Shown one piece after another: positions 57,243 through 64,000 of a stretch of 64,000 nucleotides of DNA. Both the position numbers and the translations under genes were made by a program. The stretch covers positions 3,344,501-3,408,500 of the forward strand of contig NZ_OY781884.1 in the NCBI RefSeq assembly GCF_963677155.1, written 5' to 3'. The first letter of the stretch is position 1. Each line of letters opens with the position of its first letter. The notes beneath the pieces were generated by a model. That model saw only the letters and a program-made list of their open reading frames with translations, did not search any database and had not been told where the DNA came from. The stretch comes from an uncultured Draconibacterium sp. (GTDB lineage Bacteria > Bacteroidota > Bacteroidia > Bacteroidales > Prolixibacteraceae).

Positions 57243-57693
57243 CCTAATAACAAAAGGTTAAAATAGCGAAATATTATATTAGCAGATAATTGCCATGATT
57301 GCACCTCGGGATTTATGCGGTATTCGGTTAAAAAATAAACTTGCCCTTCAGAAGACAACAAACCCCAAAAGAAAAAAGCACTTGCTACCCCCATCCCTAA
57401 ACCGGGCAGGAACAACCTTAGCTTAAACTGCCGTTGTCCGGTAATCATTAACACATATTGATAAAACGAAGGATAAATCAACAGCACTGATGCCATACCT
57501 ATTGGATGTACATATGTATACAACTCATAGGCTCCTGAAATATATTGAAATGATATATAAAATGTAATGGCCACATTGGCCATAGCAGCACTTAAAAACA
57601 ATTTTGCTTTTTCTGTTTTTTTGAATTAACAAACAGTATAAAAGCTATCAATACCGGGACTAAACTATTCAGCAGAAAAACATCAAACTTCAT
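57218..57693 (-). pseudogene. Frameshifted, truncated N-terminal membrane domain of a probable AraC-type regulator
   Basis: From ATG 57693 the frame reads MKFDVFLLNSLVPVLIAF followed by a Lys/Gln stretch, then stops after QNCF. In the adjacent frame it continues as LFLSAAMANVAITFYISF and NIIFRYFNLLLLG for 127 codons. The switch lies in the A-rich run near 57605-57625, so one base has been gained or lost. Together they form a six- or seven-helix membrane domain like those at the N-terminus of Bacteroidota AraC-type regulators. The DNA-binding half is missing: the last residues (TELKTK) and stop come from the right end of the IS110 fragment. Regulator assignment is tentative. Confidence 0.55.
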
Positions 57694-57846
57694 AAAATGT
57701 ACGATTCGTCAATTGAAATTTACGATTTACAAATATACAATATTACGATTTAGAGACATTTACCAAATCTACAGTTTATTGTATTTAAGGTTACATTTAT
57801 TTACAATTGCTCTTCGCCGTAAAATCAACAAAGGTAGGTTTTACTT

Positions 57847-57941
57847 AAAAACTACAGGAAGTATGATTAAGGTATAAAAAACATTAGCAACCTAAACGAT
57901 ACCCCACACCCCTTTCCTTAATATCATCCTGTAGTTTTTTT
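57847..57941. repeat. Long imperfect inverted repeat
   Basis: AAAAACTACAGGA-GTATGATTAAGG (57847-57872) and CCTTAATATCATCCTGTAGTTTTT (57916-57940) are reverse complements over about 24 positions with small mismatches, separated by 43 bases. A/T-runs flank both arms. It lies 41 bases beyond the stop of the parvulin-like gene on the minus strand, so it may be that gene's terminator, although the loop is long. A miniature transposable element remnant is the alternative. Confidence 0.6.
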
Positions 57942-57981
57942 ACCCTCTCCCTACCAAACACATGAATTAAATTTGCATTGC

Positions 57982-59616
57982 TTAGAGAAGAAGGCTACTT
58001 AGCTTATTTACTTCTATAATATATTTAGCCTTTAACTTTTCTTGAAGTACCCCAAGCGCTTTTTCTCTTTTCTGTTTTAAAAGGGTTTGTTTGATATTGC
58101 TTTGCATATATACATAAGGAATAACTGCAGAACCGGACTTGCCTTCTACAAATATTACGCAAGGCTCCCCATCAATGTCTATGGGCCTGACATATGCGCC
58201 AGCATTAGTGCCCATTACTACTTTATACAACTCGCTATTTAAAACTGTATCTGTAAGCTCTATTTGCTTATGCTTTTCGTATGACAACAGATTGCTTAGC
58301 TCCGCAGCGACATCAGCTTCCACAACATCGCGACCAGCCTTCTGACGTAAAATATCATACCCCTTATAAGCATCTCTCATTGAACCAAACCGATAAATTG
58401 AAACATCAGCTATTTCATTACACTGAAACTGTTGCAAGTTGGAATTATAGTAATTTTTAACTTCTAACTCTGACACTTGCACCATATTAAGTTGCTGTTC
58501 CTGGTAATACTGGAGAAGAAGTTTTCGTTGATAGCGCTCCTTAAAAGCATTGTAAGCACTGTCTTTCTCCATTTCAAGCTGTTGAGCAACATCAAATAAG
58601 TATACATTTATTAAATAGCTCCGAAGCATCTTTTTTATATCATTGAGCTTTTTAAGAGAGCCATAAATAATTGGTTGGCAATTAACATATTCCTTAAAAT
58701 CAGATAAAAGGTATTGGCGTTTTTCCCCTTTAAACCAGTACTCCATAAGCACTACATTATTGTCTATCCCTGGCCACTCCCTTTTCTCCAGAACACATTT
58801 ATCTGCAATTTCTTCAATAACATCATCATGCATCTGAGGTTGAGTATTAGCAAAAATCTCTTGTTGGCTTTTCCATATGTATTTCATTTTCAAATTTCGC
58901 TCCAACACGCTCTCTATTATTGCATACTCCTTTTCAATCGGCTGTTTTTCTACCGCCTGAACATCTGAAACATGTACAACATACCAGCCCATAAGTGTCT
59001 CAAAAGGGCCAAATACATCTCCAGGCTTGCAACCTTCTAGCCCTTCAACAAAAGGGCCTATCGGATAAAATGGAAAGCGCCATGAGGCAACGTTTACTTT
59101 AACCTCATCGCAATTATTTACTTTTAGCTTTAAACGATTAAACTCAGCAAGGCTATTAATTTTCCCTCCAGCCAGATGATATTTATCAAGCATCTTTTTA
59201 TCTAAAAAATGAATTACCTCAAACGTATAATTTTTCCCTCTTTGGGCATGAGCAGCTTCAACCTCTGCTTTACTCACTTTTAGGTTAGGCTTAACTTTTC
59301 TATTCCACACAAATCCTCCCACTTCTGATGCAAATAGGCGCTCTGAATATTTGAATTTATTCTTTACAATTGAGATTGTATCATAGCCTAGCTCTAGGGC
59401 ATTAGCCAACATAAAACCTTCATTTATTATTTTGTCCCTTAATGCCTGTGGGGTCAAATGATATTTTTCGTTATTATCTTTTATTATATTATCAAATTCT
59501 TTTTGACATAACTCATATTCACCAAGCTTAAATACTAATTTTTCACTTTCAGGTTTACAGCTGAAAACAACTAAGAGTAATAAAATAATGGAATATTGTA
59601 TATATTTTTTATTCAT
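57982..59616 (-). CDS. Parvulin/SurA-like peptidyl-prolyl isomerase lipoprotein
   Basis: A 544-residue lipoprotein with lipobox LLVVFSCKPES (Cys at residue 20). A helical N-terminal chaperone-like part contains LVFKLGEYELCQKEF and RDKIINEGFMLANALEL. The middle holds a parvulin-type rotamase domain (about 125-230), recognisable from YTFEVIHFLDK and GDVFGPFETLMGWYVVHVSD. A long helical C-terminal region with a second, poorly conserved rotamase-like part follows. It probably assists folding of secreted or outer-membrane proteins. The family match is based on pattern, and enzymatic activity is not certain. It is isolated between pseudogene material and a small secreted protein. Confidence 0.8.
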   Translation of the reverse strand: MNKKYIQYSIILLLLVVFSCKPESEKLVFKLGEYELCQKEFDNIIKDNNEKYHLTPQALRDKIINEGFMLANALELGYDTISIVKNKFKYSERLFASEVGGFVWNRKVKPNLKVSKAEVEAAHAQRGKNYTFEVIHFLDKKMLDKYHLAGGKINSLAEFNRLKLKVNNCDEVKVNVASWRFPFYPIGPFVEGLEGCKPGDVFGPFETLMGWYVVHVSDVQAVEKQPIEKEYAIIESVLERNLKMKYIWKSQQEIFANTQPQMHDDVIEEIADKCVLEKREWPGIDNNVVLMEYWFKGEKRQYLLSDFKEYVNCQPIIYGSLKKLNDIKKMLRSYLINVYLFDVAQQLEMEKDSAYNAFKERYQRKLLLQYYQEQQLNMVQVSELEVKNYYNSNLQQFQCNEIADVSIYRFGSMRDAYKGYDILRQKAGRDVVEADVAAELSNLLSYEKHKQIELTDTVLNSELYKVVMGTNAGAYVRPIDIDGEPCVIFVEGKSGSAVIPYVYMQSNIKQTLLKQKREKALGVLQEKLKAKYIIEVNKLSSLLL

Positions 59617-59674
59617 AACACAGGAAAGATTTTTCCAACTTAAACTTTAACAACAACCGACTATGTCAAATTAT

Positions 59675-59705
59675 ATAGCCTGGCAGTTAATAACTACCAG
59701 GCTAT
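59675..59705 (-). terminator. Stem-loop after the small secreted protein gene
   Basis: ATAGCCTGG-C-AGTT and AACT-A-CCAGGCTAT form a thirteen-pair stem with one mismatch and a three-base loop, about 50 bases after the stop of the 59757 gene. The T-run is poor on the minus strand, so it may only partly terminate. Confidence 0.55.
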
Positions 59706-59756
59706 GTAATTATGCATGCAAGACAAGTATATTACAAAATAACTTTCGCTCCTATA

Positions 59757-60119
59757 TTAATAAGTCCAAAAGAACATAATTTCGCAAAACTTATCTCCAT
59801 AGATATGTGGATTAATGTTACGTACTTTAATATATACCGTATTTACTGATACATTATTCCAAACTTTTGATACATTTTGCGACCCTAAATCACATTTATA
59901 ATAATTAAGATCTCCCCCCAACACAGACACTTCTGTAAGATTTCCAGTAAATCCACCTAAGCGTGCTTCACTTAACACTGTACCATATGGAAAACTAACG
60001 GTTTGTTCAGATGGCCCACAGCTATTTTCACCTGTCGATAAATAAACATGGCCATCAAAGGCATAACTACTAGAAATAGAAACAAATAAAACTGATAAGA
60101 TTAATAATGCTTTTTTCAT
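59757..60119 (-). CDS. Small secreted protein of unknown function
   Basis: A 120-residue protein with a clear signal peptide (KKALLILSVLFVSISSSYA) and a mature part of about 100 residues rich in beta-strand pattern, including GHVYLSTGENSCGPSEQTVS and VNTVYIKVRNINPHIYGDKF. Three cysteines in the mature part might form a disulfide bond. It has no known domain. It is 140 bases upstream of the parvulin-like gene on the same strand, so the isomerase may serve it or be co-expressed with it. The A/T-rich composition fits the accessory region. Confidence 0.68.
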   Translation of the reverse strand: MKKALLILSVLFVSISSSYAFDGHVYLSTGENSCGPSEQTVSFPYGTVLSEARLGGFTGNLTEVSVLGGDLNYYKCDLGSQNVSKVWNNVSVNTVYIKVRNINPHIYGDKFCEIMFFWTY

Positions 60120-60562
60120 GGTTTAATTTTTTTTATTGATATAAATTAACAACTTTTGGCTTGCAGGCCAGATACAAAATTAATCAAATATTTAACATAG
60201 GCTAATTTTATGTATGTTAATTTAACAGCGGTGTGTTTTTTATACAAATAGAGGATATTTTTACAAATAGGCTATTTATTCTATATTTCAATCCTGCAAC
60301 TTTAAAAAATAAACACACAGACTTCATATACATAATAATGAAGAAATAAATTTCACACAAAGAACAGACCTGTTCATTATGCACAATTCCATCCCCCAAT
60401 GGCACCATAATTTTAACTAGCCTTACCATCCTAGCCCGGTACAACTCTTATAATTGCATTACCCAACCGTTCAGAAAAATTACCCCAAAATCAACAACTC
60501 AAAAGCTACAAATGAAAAGAAGCCTACTATCGTGTTTCGTGCTTATTTGCTCAATGCATTCG
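60120..60562. other. Intergenic region with possible promoter for the small secreted protein
   Basis: Very A/T-rich, 443 bases. On the minus strand TAATTTTG (about 60182-60175) fits the Bacteroidota -7 consensus and lies about 55 bases before the 60119 start, but no matching -33 box was found. Short open frames here have no coding character. The right end contains the start of a truncated signal-peptide ORF on the plus strand. Confidence 0.35.
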
Positions 60563-60613
60563 TTAACTCATTGGCAAGTTTTGGTAGGAATTCCAATTAC
60601 AGTGCGTGGTTAA
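60512..60613 (+). pseudogene. Possible 5' end of a broken secreted-protein gene
   Basis: ATG 60512 begins a 33-codon frame starting MKRSLLSCFVLICSMHSL, which looks like a signal peptide with a basic start and hydrophobic core, but it stops at TAA 60611-60613 just after the core. From about 60561 it overlaps the tail of the minus-strand lipoprotein gene. The simplest reading is the beginning of a gene whose rest was replaced when the lipoprotein segment arrived. Chance cannot be excluded. Confidence 0.3.
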
Positions 60614-61087
60614 TGCGGTAGTATATAAAGTCTGTATACTAATATTTGAAGTAATCCAATTAATAATTCTGTCCTGTTCCAACGAATCTTTTTCTACATC
60701 TACTTTTATAATATTTATTTCATCGTTTATCAATTCGCTTTTCCAAATTGTTTTTTTAGCCTTAGAAATATTATTTAAAATAGTGTCCATTGAATTTTTA
60801 AAGAATGGATGTTCATCAAAGTTGAATGAGGTATAAGAACCAAAGAAACTGATACTATTATTTTCCAGATTTAAATTAATTTGTTTTGCCGATTCTCCAA
60901 TTAAGTTAAGCTTTCGAGTTACGATTGTATCGGTGTCGTTAAGTAAAATATTTTTGTTTTCAAGTCCTTTCTTGTCCTGAATAATAATATTTAATATGGA
61001 ATGATTTCTAATTTCTCTATTTTTTTCAATCGAACATGATTGAAATAGGAAAACAATAATCGTATATATTAATAATCTGTTTAGCAT
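60563..61087 (-). CDS. Small A/T-rich lipoprotein of unknown function
   Basis: A 174-residue lipoprotein with lipobox FLFQSCSIE (Cys at residue 18). The mature part is Asn/Ile/Lys-rich, with NIIIQDKKGLENKNILLNDT and a helical segment AKKTIWKSELINDEINIIKV. No known domain. The base composition is clearly more A/T-rich than the core genes. It starts about 20 bases after the palindromic element B, and its stop lies in a GTTAACG sequence that breaks the signal-peptide ORF on the other strand. This arrangement resembles a mobile gene cassette. Confidence 0.65.
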   Translation of the reverse strand: MLNRLLIYTIIVFLFQSCSIEKNREIRNHSILNIIIQDKKGLENKNILLNDTDTIVTRKLNLIGESAKQINLNLENNSISFFGSYTSFNFDEHPFFKNSMDTILNNISKAKKTIWKSELINDEINIIKVDVEKDSLEQDRIINWITSNISIQTLYTTALTTHCNWNSYQNLPMS

Positions 61088-61105
61088 GTTTTTTAAGCTT
61101 CCGAC

Positions 61106-61225
61106 TAACGGTCATTTGTATGTGGTCGGGCGGGATTTCGAACAGAAATCCTGTCAGACCCGCAGGAAAGTGGGCACGAAGTCTGACTTGTCAGACCGCC
61201 AAAACCCCCGCCTGCCATATACAAA
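61106..61225. repeat. Palindromic multi-hairpin element B
   Basis: The outer arms pair as TTTGTATGTGGTCGGGCGG with CCCGCCTGCCATATACAAA. Inside are GGATTTC-GAACA-GAAATCC, a perfect seven-pair hairpin, and three copies of GTCAGAC/GTCTGAC (two direct, one inverted) that pair further. The whole forms a multi-branched cruciform of about 120 bases. On the minus strand it ends ACCGTTAGTC about 20 bases before the lipoprotein start. The pattern is shared with element A at 56914. Confidence 0.78.
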
Positions 61226-61289
61226 ACCTAAGTTTACATTTTCTTATCTTCTAACAATAAACAGAAAGAACGAAAGAGAGGAATAAGGT

Positions 61290-62495
61290 TGAGATACAAA
61301 ATAGGCCTTTAGAGCCTGTCAACATAGATTATCCCCACTCTTTTACTCCAGAAATACGATCAGTTCTCTGGGCCGCTAAGCCTGTTTTTAGGTTGCTGTA
61401 TTACCGTAGTTTCGTTCCTTCATAATAAAAATATTATGACTAAAATTAATCATTTTGTTGGAGTTGACGTATCAAAAGACAAATTTGATGTTTGGGACAA
61501 CGTGGCCGGACATCGTTCTTATCCGAACGACAGCAAGGGATATCGCCAGTTTGCCAAACAATTGCCGGCCAATAGTTTTTGCGTTATGGAAGCCACAGCT
61601 AGTTACTATCAGCAGCTTGCCATGTATTTGTATGAGCATGATATTGAATTGGCTGTAGTTAATCCGATTTCCATCAAGCGTTTCATTCAGATGAAGTTGC
61701 AGCAAAACAAGACGGATAAAAGCGATGCCCGCATGATTGCTTTGTACGGACAGGAACAGCCCGGTTTGTCTCGATGAATTCCAGCACCGGAGTACATCAC
61801 AAAGTGCAAGCAACTTCAGCAGGTGATCGTGATCTATTTAAAACAGAATACCTCCCTGAGAAACCATATTCAGAGTTTGGAAAGCCGGGGTGTTAAAAGC
61901 GGTGTGTTAATTCGTTCCCTGAAACGACAACTAAAACAGGTGCGCCAGGAAATTGATTTGTTGGAAGCCGAAATGCAGTCGTTGATTCACCAATACGATG
62001 CAGATTTGTTTGTTAACTTATCCAGTATTCCCGGGATCGGGAAAAAGACAGCAGCTTTTCTTATCATTTTAACCAATGGTTTTCGCGATTTTGACAATTA
62101 TCGCCAGGTATCGTCCTTTTGTGTTTTATCACCCACAGAACATTCTTCGGACACCAGCGTAAAAGGTCGTTCACGTATCAGTAAACGGGGCAATCCATAT
62201 ATTCGGAATCAATTGTTTATGTGCAGTTTTACTGCCTGCCAGTGTAATGCGCAGTGCCGGTCACTTTATCAACGTTTGGTAAACAAAGGGAAATCGAAAA
62301 AACTAGCGCTGATTGCAGTGTGTAATAAGTTAATCAAGCAGGCATTTTCGATTGCAAAATCCGGAATACCATACGATCCGGACTATCGAAGTAGTATTGC
62401 CGGTCAATAATTTTCCTTTTGGAACAGCCCCCCAAAAAACAGGTTGTTTTAAAAGAAAAATTATGGGTTTTTATTTGGTTTTAAGCTCAGTTCTT
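61290..62495 (+). mobile_element. IS110-family insertion sequence (left end approximate)
   Basis: The element consists of a 5' non-coding part of about 150 bases, the transposase frame 61436-62410 and an 85-base right end. The right boundary at 62495 is set by the end of similarity with the second copy (57242). The left boundary is not defined, because the second copy lacks it; 61290 is a guess. No terminal inverted repeats are evident, as expected for IS110. TCAGTTCT occurs at 61360-61367 and at the right end (62487-62494), a possible boundary mark. Confidence 0.75.
61436..62410 (+). pseudogene. IS110-family transposase interrupted by an in-frame stop
   Basis: Reading one frame across the stop gives a 324-residue transposase. 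The RuvC-like DEDD domain has Asp11 (FVGVDVSKDKF), Glu52 (VMEATASYY), Asp94 and Asp97 (NKTDKSDARM). The C-terminal Tnp20 domain has IPGIGKKTAAFLI and the catalytic Ser region GRSRISKRGNPYIRN. A TGA at 61775-61777, after PGLSR, splits it into 113 and 195-residue frames. Reading resumes in the same frame with IPAPEYITKCKQL, so this is a nonsense change without a net frameshift. All catalytic residues lie on both sides of the stop, so the protein is probably inactive unless TGA is read through. Confidence 0.88.
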
Positions 62496-64000
62496 TGTTA
62501 GCAGTTGTTATTTTATTTATCTCTTTATTACAAAGCTTTATACCTTCCTTATCTTTTATCTCTTTTGCAAGTTGTAGACTACTCTTAAAGTATCGTAATG
62601 CTATATCCTTCTTTTCGGGTTTTAATATCCACAAACAACCAAGGTTGTACAAGGAAATTGAATACTCAAATATTTTACCGGACTTATTAAAGTATTTGTA
62701 ACTATCTGTGAAATAACTCTTCGCTTTAGCAAAATAATTTTCTTTTTTAGTTTTTTTATAAAGAGATAGATTAATGTGCCCGTTATTATTTTGTATTTGG
62801 GCAAGACGATATTTATTACCATCTTTTGCAAAATACTCTGATGCCTTTTCGTAGGCATATAAAGCTTTTTTATATTTCCTTAAAGCTCCTAAAATATGTC
62901 CCCAATGATTATAAGATTGCCCTAAACCATAATTATTATTTGTTTCTCCATAATATTTTATTGCATTTTCAAAATTAGTATGCGTCGTGAGCAGTGTTTC
63001 TTTAATAATTTTTCTTTTCAAGTATAAATTATAGTAAATTTCTAAAAGCTGCACATCCATTTCTGCTCTAATATCGTCATCAATATCTTCCGTGGACAGT
63101 ATATCTTCTAATATCTTTTTGGAAATTTTAAAATGACTATTCTTAAAGAATATATTTGATACTATTAGTTCTGGAGTGCCTTTTCTAATGAGTTTAAAAT
63201 CAAAATATTTTTCAATATTAAAATTATAAGATATTGTATTTAAAGTGGATGTAAAAAATTCACTGTGCAGTTTTTGTAAAAAACTGTCTGTATTACAGGT
63301 TAACCAATACCCATCAAACCTCTTAAACAATTTGTGATTGCGTATATCTTTATATTTTATTGTATAGCTCCTTGAATGTTCAATGAATAGAATTTTTATT
63401 TTACTATCAGTAATTGACTCAATTACTGGTGAGATATCGATAAAGTCTGAGCAACTATAGCCCAAAATAATTATATAATTGGTATTTATGTCTTCAAAAA
63501 ACTGTTTTAAAATAGCTTTTCTACCATTTCTCAATTCTTCTTTAAAGATTTGAGACATTGTAGTTCTTATTGTTGCTTTATTAGATATGCTCCCATGAAT
63601 TTTAATAAAATCTATTGAATCCGAATTTTGATCAAATGACCGAAACTTACTTTCTCTATCAATGATGTTTAGTTTATTTTTTAATTCGCTTTTTTCAATT
63701 AGTAAATCAAAATTTGTTGTCATGAGCTTCCTCAGCAAATCATATCTGTATAATTTCCATACAAGTTGGTGAAAATGATTTGGTTGTCCTTCTTTAAAAA
63801 TATCTAAGAATTTAGTAATGTCAATATATTTAGAAAACTCTTCCATGAACAATTCAAATGGATAGTTTAATTTGATAATTTGTTCTGAATATTGACCTAA
63901 GTTTATTGTTTCAAGGATTTTTCTTTCAATTGTATGAACTGTTGGTATCCCTGAATTAAACGACATTCCTGCTCCGAAGAATAATCCAATGTTCCCATTT
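62461..64000 (-). CDS. SIR2-domain protein with TPR-like C-terminus, possible defence effector (partial at 5')
   Basis: The frame is open to the window edge, so the N-terminus lies beyond it; the ATG at 63966 is internal because it sits inside the motif GLFFGAGMSFNSGIPT. That motif, with MTTNFDLLIEK, DFIKIHGSIS and IIILGYSCSDF, is a full SIR2 NAD-binding fold including the catalytic His. The C-terminal half has TPR-like helical repeats (YNHWGHILGALRKYKKALYAYEKA, then NNNGHINLSLYKK). SIR2 proteins with such repeats act as NAD-depleting effectors in several anti-phage systems. The last 12 or so codons (ELSLKPNKNP and stop) lie in the right end of the adjacent IS110, so the natural 3' end was replaced. 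The gene is strongly A/T-rich. Confidence 0.82.
   Translation of the reverse strand, partial: NGNIGLFFGAGMSFNSGIPTVHTIERKILETINLGQYSEQIIKLNYPFELFMEEFSKYIDITKFLDIFKEGQPNHFHQLVWKLYRYDLLRKLMTTNFDLLIEKSELKNKLNIIDRESKFRSFDQNSDSIDFIKIHGSISNKATIRTTMSQIFKEELRNGRKAILKQFFEDINTNYIIILGYSCSDFIDISPVIESITDSKIKILFIEHSRSYTIKYKDIRNHKLFKRFDGYWLTCNTDSFLQKLHSEFFTSTLNTISYNFNIEKYFDFKLIRKGTPELIVSNIFFKNSHFKISKKILEDILSTEDIDDDIRAEMDVQLLEIYYNLYLKRKIIKETLLTTHTNFENAIKYYGETNNNYGLGQSYNHWGHILGALRKYKKALYAYEKASEYFAKDGNKYRLAQIQNNNGHINLSLYKKTKKENYFAKAKSYFTDSYKYFNKSGKIFEYSISLYNLGCLWILKPEKKDIALRYFKSSLQLAKEIKDKEGIKLCNKEINKITTANKELSLKPNKNP

Noticed and set aside
60217..60444. A 75-codon minus-strand ORF between the small secreted protein and the lipoprotein
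   Set aside because: No coding character, no homologous pattern and atypical composition; an A/T-rich chance frame.

Overview
The window looks like chromosomal DNA from a Bacteroidota bacterium, most likely of the order Marinilabiliales; the order is inferred from gene content, since no rRNA or marker gene is present. The evidence is a TonB-dependent receptor operon with a DUF4249 lipoprotein and an MG2-type protein, a GH97 glycosidase, many Bacteroidota-style lipoproteins and beta-barrel proteins, A/T-rich leaders without Shine-Dalgarno sequences, and a TAnnTTTG-type -7 box. No rRNA, tRNA or CRISPR array was seen.

Layout. 0-5.1 kb (+): the end of an ATP-grasp ligase, a plant-type glutamate-cysteine ligase and a two-gene heterodimeric ABC exporter with one degenerate ATP site. 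5.1-8.6 kb (-): DedA-like membrane protein, M48 lipoprotein protease, hemerythrin-like protein, MscS channel and a coiled-coil lipoprotein. 9.1-12 kb (+): a small conserved protein and an Mla/MCE lipid transport operon. 12.2-16.6 kb (-): a lone receiver, a sigma-54 NtrC-type regulator and a hybrid histidine kinase with HPt, probably one phosphorelay. 16.8-21.5 kb: small stress/envelope genes (YtxH, holin-like, CsbD, lmo0937-like, YihY, AI-2E family, Rho_N-like). 21.5-29.4 kb: lipid kinase, divergent from an App1 phosphatase followed by a TamA/TamB pair. 29.7-33.9 kb: AhpC peroxiredoxin, PEP carboxylase and an unknown protein. 34.3-42.7 kb (+): a six-gene outer-membrane operon (STN-type TonB receptor, DUF4249, MG2-type, unknown, beta-barrel, LVIVD-type lipoprotein). 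42.9-52.1 kb: lytic transglycosylase, UvrA, nucleoside kinase, MFS transporter and GH97 glycosidase.

From about 52.1 kb the window becomes an accessory, decaying region. It holds two gene remnants, a 1348-residue CheB-CheR-PAS-kinase-receiver fusion, a truncated IS110 3' end joined to a palindromic repeat, a frameshifted N-terminal membrane domain of a probable AraC-type regulator, a parvulin-like lipoprotein, small secreted proteins, a second copy of the palindromic repeat, a nearly complete IS110 element with an in-frame stop, and an A/T-rich SIR2-TPR gene running off the right edge.

The core genes share a theme of building and protecting the cell envelope: two bridge-type lipid transport systems (Mla and TamAB), lipid-modifying enzymes, stress membrane proteins, thiol and peroxide defence and a large phosphorelay. 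The most unusual material is in the last 8 kb: repeated multi-hairpin elements that may be cassette recombination sites or dispersed palindromic repeats, IS110 pieces that supply the 3' ends of neighbouring genes, and a candidate SIR2 defence effector.
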